Positions 24,600 to 37,600 of a DNA stretch of 64,000 bases are shown here, one piece after another; the first letter of the stretch is position 1; each line of letters opens with the position of its first letter. The notes beneath the pieces are model-generated. The model was not told the DNA's origin. It saw only the letters and a program-made list of their open reading frames with translations, and did no database searches. This DNA comes from Archivesica marissinica (lineage: Eukaryota; Mollusca; Bivalvia; Venerida; Vesicomyidae). Both the position numbers and the translations under genes were made by a program. The stretch spans positions 3,431,213-3,495,212 of the forward strand of contig CM026390.1 in NCBI GenBank assembly GCA_014843695.1, in the 5' to 3' direction.

Positions 24600-27500
24600 C
24601 CCCATTTATATCCACACTGTCTTTTCTCTCTCCCCATTTATATCCACAATGCCTCTTCTCTCTCCCCATTTATATCCACAATGCCTCTTCTCTCTCCCCA
24701 TTTATATCCACACTGCCTCTCTCTCCCCATTTATATCCACAATGCCTCTCTTCTCCCCATTTATATCCACACTGCCTCTCTCTCCCCATTTATATCCACA
24801 CTGCTTCTCTTCTTTCTCCCCATTTATATCCACACTGCCTCTCTTCACTCTCCCCATTTATATCCACACTGCGTCTTCTCTCTCCCCATTTATATCCACA
24901 ATCCCTCTACGCTATCCCATTTATATCCACACTGCGTCTTCTCTATCCCAATTTATATCCACACTACCTCTCTTCTCTATCCCCCCATTTATATCCACAC
25001 TGCCTCTTCTCTCTCCCCATTTATATCCACAATGCCTCTTCTCTCTCCCCATTTATATCCACAATGCCTTTTCTCTCTCCCCATTTATATCCACAATGCC
25101 TTCTCTCTCTCCCCATTTATATCCAAACTGTCTTTTCTCTCTCCCCATTTATATCCACAATGCCTCTTCTCTCACCCCATTTATATCCACACTGCCCCTC
25201 TCTCCCCATTTATATCCACTCTGCTTCTCTTCTCTCTCCCCATTTATATTCACACTGCCTCTCTTCACTCTCCCCATTTATATCCACACTGCCTCTTCTC
25301 TCTCCCCATTTATATCCACACTGCCTCTCTCTCCCCATTTATATCCACACTGCCTCTCTTCACTCTCCCCATTTATATCCACAATGCCTCTTCTCTCTCC
25401 CCATTTATATCCACACTGCCTCTCTTCTCTCTCCCCATTTATATCCACACTGCCCTCTCTCTTCCCCATTATATCCACACTGCCTCTCTTCACTCTCCCC
25501 ATTTATATCCACAATGCCTCTTCTCTCTCCCCATTTATATCCACACTGCCTCTTCTCTCTCCCCATTTTATCCACACTGCCTCTCTTCTCTCTCCCCATT
25601 TATATCCACAATGCCTCTTCTCTATCCCCATTTATATCCACACTGTCTCTTCTCTTCCCCATTTTGATCCACACTGCCCTCTTCTCTCTCTCCCCATTTA
25701 TATCCACACTGCCTCTCTCTCTCTCCCCATTTATATCCACACTGCCTCTCTTCTCTCTCCCATTTATATCCACACTGCCTCTTCTCTCTCCCCATTTATA
25801 TCCACAATGCCTCTTCTCTCTCCCCATTTATATCCACTGCCTCTTCTCTCTCCCATTTATATCCACACTGCCTCTTCTCTCTCTCTCTCCCCATTTATAT
25901 CCACAATTCCTCTTCTCTCTCCCCATTTATATCCACACTGCCTCTCTCTCCCCATTTATATCCACACTGCTTCTCTTCTCTCTCCCCATTTATATCCACA
26001 CTGCCTCTCTCTCCCCATTTATATCCACACTGCCTCTCTTCACTCTCCCCATTTATATCCACACTGCCTCTCTTCTCTCTCCCCATTTATATACACACTG
26101 CCTCTCTTCACTATCCCCATTTATATCCACACTGCTTCTCCTCTCTCTCCCCATTGATATCCACAATGCATCTTCTCTCCCCATTTATATCCACACTGCC
26201 TCTTCTCTCTCTCCCCATTTATATCCACACTGTCTTTTCTCTCTCCCCATTTATATCCACACTGCCTCTTCTCTCTCCCCATTTATATCCACACTGTCTT
26301 TTCTCTCTCCCCATTTTTATCCACACTGCCTCTCTTATGTCTCCCCATTTATATCCACAATGCCTCTTCTCTATCCCCCCATTTATATCCACACTGCCTC
26401 TCTTCTCTCTCTCCCCATTTATATCCACACTACCTCTCTTCTCTATCTCCCCATTTATATCCACACTGCCTCTTCTCTATCCCCATTTATATCCACACTA
26501 TCTTTTCTCTCTCCCCATTTATATCCACAATGCCTCTTCTCTCTCCCCATTTATATCCACAATGCCTCTTCTCTCTCCCCATTTATATCCACAATGCCTT
26601 CTCTCTCTCCCCATTTATATCCACACTGCCTCTCTTCTCTCTCTCCCCATTTATATCCACACTGTCTTTTCTCTCTCCCCATTTATATCCACAATGCCTC
26701 TTCTCTCACCCCATTTATATCCACACTGCCCCTCTCTCCCCATTTATATCCACACTGCTTCTCTTCTCTCTCCCCATTTATATCCACACTGCCTCTCTTC
26801 ACTCTCCCCATTTATATCCACACTGCCTCTTCTCTCTCCCCATTTATATCCACACTGCCTCTCTCTCCCCATTTATATCCACACTGCCTCTCTTCACTCT
26901 CCCCATTTATATCCACAATGCCTCTTCTCTCTCCCCATTTATATCCACACTGCCTCTATTCTCTCTCCCCATTTATATCCACACTGCCTCTCTCTCCCCA
27001 TTTATATCCACACTGCCTCTCTTCACTCTCCCCATTTATATCCACAATGCCTCTTCTCTCTCCCCATTTATATCCACACCCTCTTCGCTCTCTCCCCATT
27101 TATATCCACACTGCCTCTCTTCTTCTCCCCATTTATATCCACAATGCCTCTTCTCTATCCCCCATTTATATCCACAATGTCTCTTCTCTATCCCCATTTA
27201 TATCCACACTGCCTCTCTTCTCTCTCCCCATTTATATCCACACTGCCTCTCTTCTCTCTCCCCATTTATATCCACACTGCCTCTCTTCTCTCTCCCCATT
27301 TATATCCACACTGCCTCTTCTCTATCCCCATTTATATCCACAATGCCTCTTCTCTCTCCCCATTTATATCCACAATGCCTCTTCTCTCTCCCATTTATAT
27401 CCACACTGCCTCTCTTCTCTCTCTCCCCATTTATTCCCAATTCCTCTTCTCTCTCTCCATTTATATCCACACTGCCTCTCTCTCCCCATTTATATCCACA

Positions 27501-30184
27501 CTGCTTCTCTTCTCTCTCCCCATTTATATCCACACTGCCTCTCTCTCCCCATTTATATCCACACTGCCTCTCTTCACTCTCCCCATTTATATCCACACTG
27601 CCTCTCTTCTCTCTCCCCATTTATATCCACACTGCCTCTCTTCTCTCTCCCCATTTATATCCACACTGCCTCTTCTCTATCCCCATTTATATCCACACTG
27701 CTCTCTTCTCTCTCCCCATTTATATCCACACTGCCTCTCTTCTCTCTCCCCATTTATATCCACACTGCCTCTCTTCTCTCTCCCCATTTATATCCACACT
27801 GCCTCTCTCTCCCATTTATATCCACACTGCTCTCTTCTCTCTCCCCATTTATATCCACAATGCCTCTTCTCTCTCCCCATTTATATCCACACTGCCTCTC
27901 TTCTCTCTCCCCATTTATATCCACACTGCCTCTCTTCTCTCTCCCCATTTATATCCACAATGCCTCTTCTCTATCCCCCCATTTATATCCACACTGCCTC
28001 TTCTCTCTCCCCATTTTTATCCACACTGCCTCTCTTCTCTCTCTCCCCATTTATATCCACACTGCTCTCTTCTCTCTCCCCATTTATATCCACACTGCCT
28101 CTCTTCTCTCTCCCCATTTATATCCACACTGCCTCTTCTCTCTCCCCATTTATATCCACAATGCCTCTTCTCTCTCCCCATTTATATCCACAATGCTCTC
28201 CTCTCCCCATTTATATCCACACTGCTCTCTTCTCTCTCTCCCCATTTATATCCACAATGCCTCTTCTCTCTCCCCATTTATATCCACACTGCCTCTCTCT
28301 CCCCATTTATATCCACACTGCTTCTCTCTCTCTCCCCATTTATATCCACACTGCTCTCTTCTCTCTCCCCATTTATATCCACACTGCTTCTCTTCTCTTT
28401 CCCCATTTATATCCACACTGCTTCTCTTCTCTCTCCCCATTTATATCCACACTGCCTCTCTTCACTCTCCCCTTCTATATCCACAATTCCTCTTATCTCT
28501 CCCCATTTATATCCACACTGCCTCTCTTCTCTCTCCCCATTTATATCCACACTGCCTCTCTTCACTATCCCCATTTATATCCACACTGCTCTCTTCTCTC
28601 TCCCCATTTATATCCACAATGCATCTTCTCCCCCCCCCCCATTTATATCCACACTGCCTCTCTTCTCTCTCTCCCCATTTATATCCACACTGTCTTTTCT
28701 CTCTCCCCCATTTATATCCACACTGCCTCTTCTCTCTCCCCATTTATATCCACACTGTCTTTTCTCTCTCCCCATTTTTATCCACACTGCCTCTCTTATG
28801 TCTCCCCATTTATATCCACAATGCCTCTTCTCTATCCCCCCATTTATATCCACACTGCCTCTCTTCTCTCTCTCCCCATTTATATCCACACTACCTCTCT
28901 TCTCTATCTCCCCATTTATATCCACACTGCCTCTTCTCTATCCCCATTTATATCCACACTATCTTTTCTCTCTCCCCATTTATATCCACAATGCCTCTTC
29001 TCTCTCCCCATTTATATCCACAATGCCTCTTCTCTCTCCCCATTTATATCCACAATGCCCCTCTCTCCCCATTTATATCCACACTGCTTCTCTTCTTTCT
29101 CCCCATTTATATCCACACTGCCTCTCTTCACTCTCCCCATTTATATCCACACTGCGTCTTCTATCTCCCCATTTATATCCACAATCCCTCTACGCTATCC
29201 CATTTATATCCACACTGCGTCTTCTCTATCCCAATTTATATCCACACTACCTCTCTTCTCTTCTCCCCATTTATATCCACACTGTCTTTTCTCTCTCCCC
29301 ATTTATATCCACAATGCCTCTTCTCTCTCCCCATTTATATCCACAATGCCTTTTCTCTCTCCACATTTATATCCACAATGCCTTCTCTCTCTCCCCATTT
29401 ATATCCAAACTGTCTTTTCTCTCTCCCCATTTATATCCACAATGCCTCTTCTCTCACCCCATTTATATCCACACTGCCCCTCTCTCCCCATTTATATCCA
29501 CTCTGCTTCTCTTCTCTCTCCCCATTTATATTCACACTGCCTCTCTTCACTCTCCCCATTTATATCCACACTGCCTCTTCTCTCTCCCCATTTATATCCA
29601 CAATGCCTCTTCTCTTCCCCATTTATATCCACAATGCCTCTTCTCTTCCCCATTTATCCACACTGCCTCTCTTCTCTCTCCCCATTTATATCCACACTGC
29701 CTCTCTTCTCTCTCCCCATTTATATCCACACTGCCTCTCTTCTCTCTCCCCATTTATATCCACACTGCCTCTTCTCTATCCCCATTTATATCCACACTGC
29801 TCTCTTCTCTCTCCCCATTTATATCCACACTGCCTCTCTTCTCTCTCCCCATTTATATCCACAATGCCTCTTCTCTCTCCCCATTTATATCCACACTGCC
29901 CTCTTCTCTCTCCCCATTTATATCCACACTGCCTCTCTTCTCTCTCCCCATTTATATCCACAATGCCTCTTCTCTATCCCCCCATTTATATCCACACTGC
30001 CTCTTCTCTATCCCCATTTATATCCACACTGCCTCTCTTCTCTCTCTCCCCATTTATATCCACACTGCCTCTCTTCTCTCTCCCCATTTATATCCACACT
30101 GCCTCTCTTCTCTCTCCCCATTTATATCCACACTGCCTCTTCTCTATCCCCATTTATATCCACACTGCCTCTTCTCTCTCCCTC
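24600..30184. repeat. 32-34-bp pyrimidine-rich minisatellite array
   Basis: About 165-170 copies of a unit with ccccatttatatccacactg followed by a variable cctcttctctct tract (30-36 bp in all). The top strand is strongly C+T rich and carries no stops in any + frame, giving an ORF of over 1700 codons that is a composition artefact. Long-range duplications are visible: a rare cttatgtctcccc unit recurs at 26331 and 28792 with the same neighbours, and aatccctctacgctatccc at 24900 and 29183. Confidence 0.98.
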
Positions 30185-30239
30185 GTGGCCATGGGTCCCA
30201 TCAGGAATGAAGTCATAAGAGTGCTTAGATCTATTGTTG

Positions 30240-30513
30240 TAAAAACCTGTTCAACAATCGAACATATACTTAAACATTAAAAACCTGTTCAACAATCGAA
30301 CATATACTTAAACATTAAAAACCTGTTCAACAATCGAACATATACTTAAACATTAAAAACCTGTTCAACAATCGAACATATACTTAAACATTAAAAACCT
30401 GTTCAACAATCGAACATATACTTAAACATTAAAAACCTGTTCAACAATCGAACATATACTTAAACATTAAAAACCTGTTCAACAATCGAACATATACTTA
30501 AACATTAAAAACC
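30240..30513. repeat. 38-bp minisatellite, seven copies
   Basis: Seven near-identical copies of a 38-bp unit with aacctgttcaacaatcgaac and atatacttaaacatt. Confidence 0.95.
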
Positions 30514-30810
30514 TGTGCACGTTTATATTGAGCCACTATTTCAAATATTAGAATTATAGATATTACTATCATGAGTGAAGAAAATAATCCTTCACACATC
30601 GCACTAATGTACCCAATAGTTCGCACATATTGATACCAAATGTGCCTATACTTTTTTATAAAAGGACATAAAGTTTACCTATTAAGGCAAGTGTAGTTTC
30701 TTTTTGGTGTCAGTATACATTTCTATAAAGGATTGGCCTATGTCGGCATTAACATTTCAGAAACAACATTTCTTAATAGTTAATTATTTAAGCAGAAGAA
30801 ATATCATTAC

Positions 30811-31068
30811 CATTTTCTTCCCCAAATTTCAACAGTGTTTCGATTATACTGATAGCGCTTAATCCTTCTAGAGTGTCCGCTAGCTCCAGGTCTAATTCCC
30901 TTTTGTCTAGATTGAGAAGATCAGCAACAAAGGTCTCAGGGTCCTCTTTCTTCAATTTGCTAAACTCATGTTTCATCACCTGGTGATAATCTTGTACAAT
31001 AAAGATGTGTGTCCCAAGATCCTCACTATCTGCAAACACGTGAATCTCGTGGCTTCCACAACCGAACT
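30811..31068 (-). CDS. Gene 2 exon 3: C-terminal part of DBB-like domain
   Basis: On the minus strand the acceptor is tgatatatttcacacag (31069-31070) and the exon enters in phase 1, matching the donor of the exon at 32753. The frame gives E-F-G-C-G-S-H-E-I-H-V-F-A and later a helical acidic stretch (E-D-P-E-T-F-V-A-D-L-L-N-L) ending L-L-K-F-G-E-E-N-G. A donor, ATG|GTAATG, falls at 30810-30809 in phase 1. If it is not used, the frame stops at TAA 30788-30790. In BCAP/BANK-type adaptors the Ig-like part of the DBB domain is followed by a helical segment and then ankyrin repeats, so a further exon beyond the arrays is plausible. The alternative is a terminal exon. Family assignment rests on layout and spacing remembered from the family. 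Confidence 0.6.
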
Positions 31069-31115
31069 CTGTGTGAAATATATCAATTATAAAGTCATTG
31101 GGCCGGTGAATTAAG

Positions 31116-31361
31116 TTTAAGCTTTATTTATTTTACAACGATTGCGAAACAAATTCTAACAACTTATATTAATCACTCTCGTTGGCGTGGATGAAAGCAT
31201 GAATGTGGTCATTCGTGTGGGAGGAAATCGGAATACCCGGAGAAAATACACCTGTCCGATCTGGCGACCACCGTACCATCTCACATACTTCCCGGTCTGA
31301 GGATCGAACCAGGGTTGCATTGGTGAGAAGCGAGCGCGCTAACCACTGCACTAATCGGACA
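31116..31361 (-). mobile_element. tRNA-derived SINE (family A) with imperfect target duplication
   Basis: A full-length minus copy with a head beginning tgtccgattagtgcagtgg, the body and an AATAAA-bearing tail. Flanks gccggtgaattaag (31102-31115) and gccgggaaattaag (31362-31375) match at 12 of 14 positions and look like an aged target-site duplication. It lies just upstream of gene 2 exon 3. Confidence 0.88.
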
Positions 31362-31545
31362 GCCGGGAAATTAAGCTCGAAATCGTAAGCTGGTTCCTTG
31401 TTTTCATATCTTCTCAACTGGAAACAAGAAATTTACAATATGTTGATATGCAGACTTTGGTGCTCGTGCACTTTAGAGGGAGCAATCCCGATGTTCTCGA
31501 GCACCTATATGGACCTTAGTTCTGTAACATAGTATGAAGGATCAA

Positions 31546-32336
31546 ATACGACCCTCTATTCGTCCGTATGCGTGCCATTCAAATAGGACCCTCTTATCGT
31601 CCGTATGTGTACCATTCCAATACGACCCTCTTATCGTCCGTATGTGTACCATTCCAATACGACCCTCTTATCGTCCGTATGTGTACCATTCCAATACGAC
31701 CCTCTTATCGTCCGTATGCGTACCATTCCAATACGCCCCTCTTCCCGTCCGTATGCGTACCATTCCAATACGCCCCTCTTCCCGTCCGTATGTGTACCAT
31801 TCCAATACGCCCCTCTTCCCGTCCGTATGCGTACCATTCCAATACGCCCCTCTTCCCGTCCGTATGCGTACCATTCCAATACGACCCTCTTATCGTCCGT
31901 ATGTGTACCATTCCAATACGACCCTCTTCCCGTCCGTATGCGTACCATTCCAATACGCCCCTCTTCCCATCCGTATGCGTACCATTCCAATACGCCCCTC
32001 TTCCCGTCCGTATGCGTACCATTCCAATACGCCCCTCTTCCCGTCCGTATGCGTACCATTCCAATACGCCCCTCTTCCCGTCCGTATGTGTACCATTCCA
32101 ATACGCCCCTCTTCCCGTCCGTATGCGTACCATTCCAATACGACCCTCTTCCCGTCCGTATGCGTACCATTCCAATACGACCCTCTTCCCGTCCGTATGC
32201 GTACCATTCCAATACGACCCTCTTCCCGTCCGTATGCGTACCATTCCAATACGACCCTCTTCCCGTCCGTATGCGTACCATTCCAATACGCCCCTCCTCC
32301 CGTCCGTATGCGTACCATTCCAATACGCCCCTCTTA
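31546..32336. repeat. 37-bp minisatellite in gene 2 intron 2
   Basis: About 21 copies of a 37-bp unit with cgtaccattccaatacg and cccctcttcccgtccgtatg. Early units have ttatcg where later ones have ttcccg. All + frames and several - frames are open because of composition. Confidence 0.96.
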
Positions 32337-32519
32337 TTAATATTCTATGCTTCCGTGTTATCTATGTGATACATTGATGTGCTTATGCAGTAATACGGCA
32401 GCTTTGATGTCAGCACATCCTGTTTATGTTAAAACAATTGTATGCCATATTCTACTAAAAAAGTGCCTAATCTTTTGTTTGTAAAGGTATTTTGAGATTT
32501 TCCAACCAGTCTAATACTT

Positions 32520-32735
32520 GTATGGCGACGTTCCAGTTATTATTGGTGGAATACCACGGGGTTCCTTCTGATCAGTATACATCCAGGCAAGAACCACCGA
32601 CCTTCCGCAGACTGGCTGGATAGCTTCCTCACTTGAAATAGTTCGACACCGAGAGCGGGATTCGATCCTACAGCTGTCATAGGCAAGTGATTAGAAGTCA
32701 GCGACCGTACCAAATACTGGATTACTCTCAATAAT
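32520..32735 (-). mobile_element. tRNA-derived SINE (family D), long copy
   Basis: On the minus strand: a diverged head, the B-box region taggatcgaatcccgctc, then gaggaagctatccagc, ggaaggtcggtggttcttgc and a 3' part ending near aacgtcgccata. I associate this tail order with SINEs common in bivalves and gastropods. It begins about 20 bp beyond the donor of gene 2 exon 2. Confidence 0.75.
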
Positions 32736-32752
32736 TCGTGGATTGCTGTTAC

Positions 32753-32903
32753 CTATGCTGCAAGCCTGGAAGGACCAGACATTTGACTGGATTTTCCTCG
32801 CTTCCGTCTTCATATGAACGCCGTCAGCAGATACAGTGACCTTTTCCACCAGAGACGTGTTCTCTGTCTCATTCTCAAATAAAATAAGTAGAACTTCTTG
32901 AGC
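32753..32903 (-). CDS. Gene 2 exon 2: Ig-like part of DBB-like domain
   Basis: A 151-bp minus-strand exon bounded by acceptor ataattacag (32904-32905) and donor GTAACA (32752 down). It enters in phase 0, exactly as the exon at 45099 leaves, and ends in phase 1, as the exon at 31068 enters. The translation starts A-Q-E-V-L-L-I-L-F-E-N-E and continues with beta-strand-like stretches V-E-K-V-T-V-S-A and V-W-S-F-Q-A-C-S-I. The alternation fits an Ig/TIG-type beta fold, which follows the TIR-like domain in BCAP/BANK/Dof adaptors. The exon is too short for a standard ORF caller. It is recognised by paired splice sites, phase agreement and protein continuity. Confidence 0.65.
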
Positions 32904-32930
32904 CTGTAATTATAAAATATTGAAATAGTG

Positions 32931-33778
32931 GTACTCTCAAATAGTGGTACTCTCAAATAGTAGTACTCTCAAATAGTAGTACTCTCAAATAGTGGTACTC
33001 TCAAATAGTAGTACTCTCAAATAGTAGTACTCTCAAATAGTGGTACTCTCAAATAGTAGTACTCTCAAATAGTAGTACTCTCAAATAGTGGTACTCTCAA
33101 ATAGTAGTACTCTCAAATAGTAGTACTCTCAAATAGTGGTACTCTCAAATAGTAGTACTCTCAAATAGTAGTACTCTCAAATAGTGGTACTCTCAAATAG
33201 TAGTACTCTCAAATAGTAGTACTCTCAAATAGTGGTACTCTCAAATAGTAGTACTCTCAAATAGTAGTACTCTCAAATAGTGGTACTCTCAAATAGTAGT
33301 ACTCTCAAATAGTAGTACTCTCAAATAGTGTACTCTCAAATAGTAGTACTCTCAAATAGTAGTACTCTCAAATAGTAGTACTCTCAAATAGTGGTACTCT
33401 CAAATAGTAGTACTCTCAAATAGTAGTACTCTCAAATAGTAGTACTCTCAAATAGTAGTACTCTCAAATAGTAGTACTCTCAAATAGTAGTACTCTCAAA
33501 TAGTGGTACTCTCAAATAGTAGTACTCTCAAATAGTAGTACTCTCAAATAGTAGTACTCTCAAATAGTAGTACTCTCAAATAGTAGTACTCTCAAATAGT
33601 AGTACTCTCAAATAGTAGTACTCTCAAATAGTAGTACTCTCAAATAGTAGTACTCTCAAATAGTAGTACTCTCAAATAGTAGTACTCTCAAATAGTAGTA
33701 CTCTCAAATAGTAGTACTCTCAAATAGTAGTACTCTCAAATAGTAGTACTCTCAAATAGTAGTACTCTCAAATAGTAG
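32931..33778. repeat. 16-bp minisatellite in gene 2 intron 1
   Basis: About 53 copies of agtagtactctcaaat. From about 32936 to 33320 every third unit has gtggtact in place of gtagtact, giving a 48-bp super-repeat. After that the array is nearly uniform. It starts about 30 bp from the acceptor of exon 2. Confidence 0.98.
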
Positions 33779-34635
33779 TGGTCACCAATGTTTATTTATA
33801 TCAACAAATCAAAACAACAACAGTAGCAACAACAATAACATTATTTAGAATATCGACATAGAACTTGCCTTTGGCTAATGAACAGTAAATACACAAATAT
33901 AATACATGCATGTACATATTGGTGAATTCAACTTCGGGGCACATATACTTCCTTCATAAGTCAGCATCAAGTCGTTTCTTATTGGCTGATATGAGAGTAA
34001 TCTGTCTTATGTTTCGGCATGGTATATTTTATAACTACGTGTGACGTATGGTCGATTATATTTGCCATATCACATTCATAAATGCTACTCAGTTTCAATA
34101 GCATTCATATTACATTGGTGACATATTCTATTTTGTCATTCGCATTTTATCAAGTCAAATAATTGTAATGGCAAAAACAAGTTCATTGTCAAGTAACATG
34201 ATTGTCGGTTATTTACAACCAATCAGAAAAACATGATATATTATGTTAATTGTGTTGGTTATATATGTGTGTTTTGTTCCATAATAAAATATATGTTATG
34301 TTATGTTATTATACAAGTGTAATAATAATATAGTACTTGTATATTAATGGGAAATAAATTATATATTAATTATTTAAATCTAATGTAATACTATTACATT
34401 ACTCATTATACATGTACAACAATGGGCTTCATGAATATTTACATCGGGATAATTATTCCTTTTAACTACAGCAATATATATAAATTTAGTCAGCTTTGGT
34501 GTCACCCATGAGCTGACTTCATAATATTTGCAAACGGGTCTATGTTTGGCCATATATAGTCGTAGATCTTAGGCTGGATACAATGGAAAAACAAATGAAA
34601 AGTGATAAATACTTGGTATAAATATATAGCGATCG
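33779..34635. other. Unique AT-rich intron sequence
   Basis: Part of the 12-kb first intron of gene 2. It includes short tatgttatgttatgtt and taatataatatt-like runs. I see no exon or element that I can support. Confidence 0.6.
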
Positions 34636-37600
34636 AGAGTAAGCATAATGATATGCTATTATATATGTCTTCTCGAGAGTAAACATAATGATATGCTATT
34701 ATATATGTCTTCCCGAGAGAGTATACATGATGATATGCTATTATATATGTCTTCCCGAGAGAGTATACATAACGATATGCTATTATATATGTCTTCCCGA
34801 GAGAGTATACATGATGATATGCTATTATATATGTCTTCCCGAGAGAGTATACATAACGATATGCTATTATATATGTCTTCCCGAGAGAGTATACATAACG
34901 ATATGCTATTATATATGTCTTCCCGAGAGTATACATGATGATATACCATTATATCTGTCTACTCGAGAGAGTATACATGATGCTATGCTATTATATATGT
35001 CTACTCGAGAGAGTATACATGATGCTATGCTATTATATATGTCTACTCGAGAGAGTATAAATGATGATATACTATTATATATGTCTTCCCGAGAGAGTAA
35101 ACATGATGATATGCTATTATATATGTCTTCCCGAGAGAGTAAACATGATGATATGCCATTATATATGTCTTCGAGAGAGAGAGTAAACATGATGATATGC
35201 TATTATATATGTCTACTCGAGAGAGTAAACATGATGATATACTATTATATATGTCTACTCGAGAGTATACATAACGATATGCTATTATATATGTCTACTC
35301 GAGAGAGTAAACATGATGATATACTATTATATATGTCTTCCCGAGAGTATACATGATGATATGCTATTATATATGTCTTCCCGAGAGAGTATACATGATG
35401 CTATACTATTATATATGTCTACTCGAGAGTATACCTGATGCTATACTATTATATATGTCTACTCGAGAGTATACATGATGATATGCCATTATATATGTCT
35501 ACTCGAGAGTATACATGATGCTATACTATTATATATGTCTACTCGAGAGTATACATGATGATATGCCATTATATATGTCTACTCGAGAGTATTCATGATG
35601 CTATACTATTATATATGTCTACTCGAGAGTATACATGATGATATGCCATTATATATGTCTTCCCGAGAGAGTATACATGATGATATGCCATTATATATGT
35701 CTACTCGAGAGAGTATACATGATGATATGCCATTATATATGTCTTCCCGAGAGAGTATACATGATGATATGTTATTATATATGTCTACTCGAGAGTACAC
35801 ATGATGATATGCCATTATATATGTCTACTCGAGAGAGAGTATACATGATGATATGCCTGCCATTATATATGTCTACTCGAGAGTATACATGATGATATGC
35901 CATTATATATGTCTACTCGAGAGTATACATGATGCTATACTATTATATATGTCTACTCGAGAGTATACATGATGATATGCTATTATATCTGTCTACTCGA
36001 GAGTATACATGATGCTATACTATTATATATGTCTACTCGAGAGTATACATGATGATATGCCATTATCTATGTCTACTCGAGAGTATACATGATGCTATAC
36101 TATTATATATGTCTACTCGAGAGTATACATGATGATATGCCATTATATATGTCTACTCGAGAGTATACATGATGCTATACTATTATATATGTCTACTCGA
36201 GAGTATACATGATGATATCACATTATATATGTCTACTCGAGAGTATACATGATGCTATGCTATTATATATGTCTACTCGAGAGAGTATACATGATGCTAT
36301 GCTATTATATATGTCTACTCGAGAGAGTATACATGATGATATGCCATTATATATGTCTTCCCGAGAGAGTAAACATGATGATATGCTATTATATATGTCT
36401 ACTCGAGAGAGTAAACATGATGCTATGCTATTATATATGTCTACTCGAGAGAGTATACATGATGATATGCTATTATATATGTCTTCCCGAGAGTACACAT
36501 GATGATATGCTATTATATATGTCTTCTCGAGAGTACACATGATGATATGCCATTATATATGTCTACTCGAGAGTATACATGATGATATGCTATTATATAT
36601 GTCTTCCCGAGAGAGTAAACATGAGGATATGCTATTATATATGTCTTCCAGAGAGAGTATACATAACGATATGCTATTATATATGTCTACTCGAGAGAGT
36701 ATACATGATGATATGCTATTATATATGTCTTCCCGAGAGAGTAAACATGATGATATGCTATTATATATGTCTTCCCGAGAGAGTAATCATGATGATATGC
36801 TATTATATATGTCTTCCCGAGAGAGTAAACATGATGATATGCTATTATATATGTCTTCCCGAGAGAGTAAACATGATGATATGCTATTATATATGTCTAC
36901 TCGAGAGAGTATACATGATGATATGCTATTATATATGTCTACTCGAGAGTATACATGATGATATACTATTATATATGTCTTCCCGAGAGAGTAAACATGA
37001 TGATATGCTATTATATATGTCTACTCGAGAGAGTAAACATGATGATATACTATTATATATGTCTTCCCGAGAGAGTATACATGATGATATGCTATTATAT
37101 ATGTCTTCCCGAGAGAGTAAACATGATGATATGCCATTATATCTGTCTTCCCGAGAGAGTATACATGATGATATGCTATTATATATGTCTACTCGAGAGA
37201 GTAAACATGATGATATGCTATTACATATGTCTTCCCGAGAGAGTAAACATGATGATATACTAATATATATGTCTTCGAGAGAGAGTAATCATGATGATAT
37301 GCTATTATATATGTCTTCCCGAGAGTACACATGATGATATGCTATTATATATGTCTTCTCGAGAGTACACATGATGATATGCCATTATATATGTCTACTC
37401 GAGAGTATACATGATGATATGCTATTATATATGTCTTCCCGAGAGAGTATACATGATGATATGCTATTATATATGTCTACTCGAGAGTATACATGATGAT
37501 ATGCTATTATATATGTCTTCCCGAGAGAGTAAACATGATGCTATGCTATTATATATGTCTTCCCGAGAGAGTAAACATGATGATATGCTACTATATATGT

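Noticed and set aside
25064..30280. 1738-codon plus-strand ORF and overlapping long ORFs
   Set aside because: The frame is open only because a pyrimidine-rich 32-34-bp repeat has no stop in any frame. It lacks codon or domain signal and runs off into unrelated sequence at its end.
31169..31417. 82-codon minus ORF as a gene 2 exon in phase 0
   Set aside because: Most of it is SINE sequence, and phase 0 does not match the phase-1 donor at 32753.
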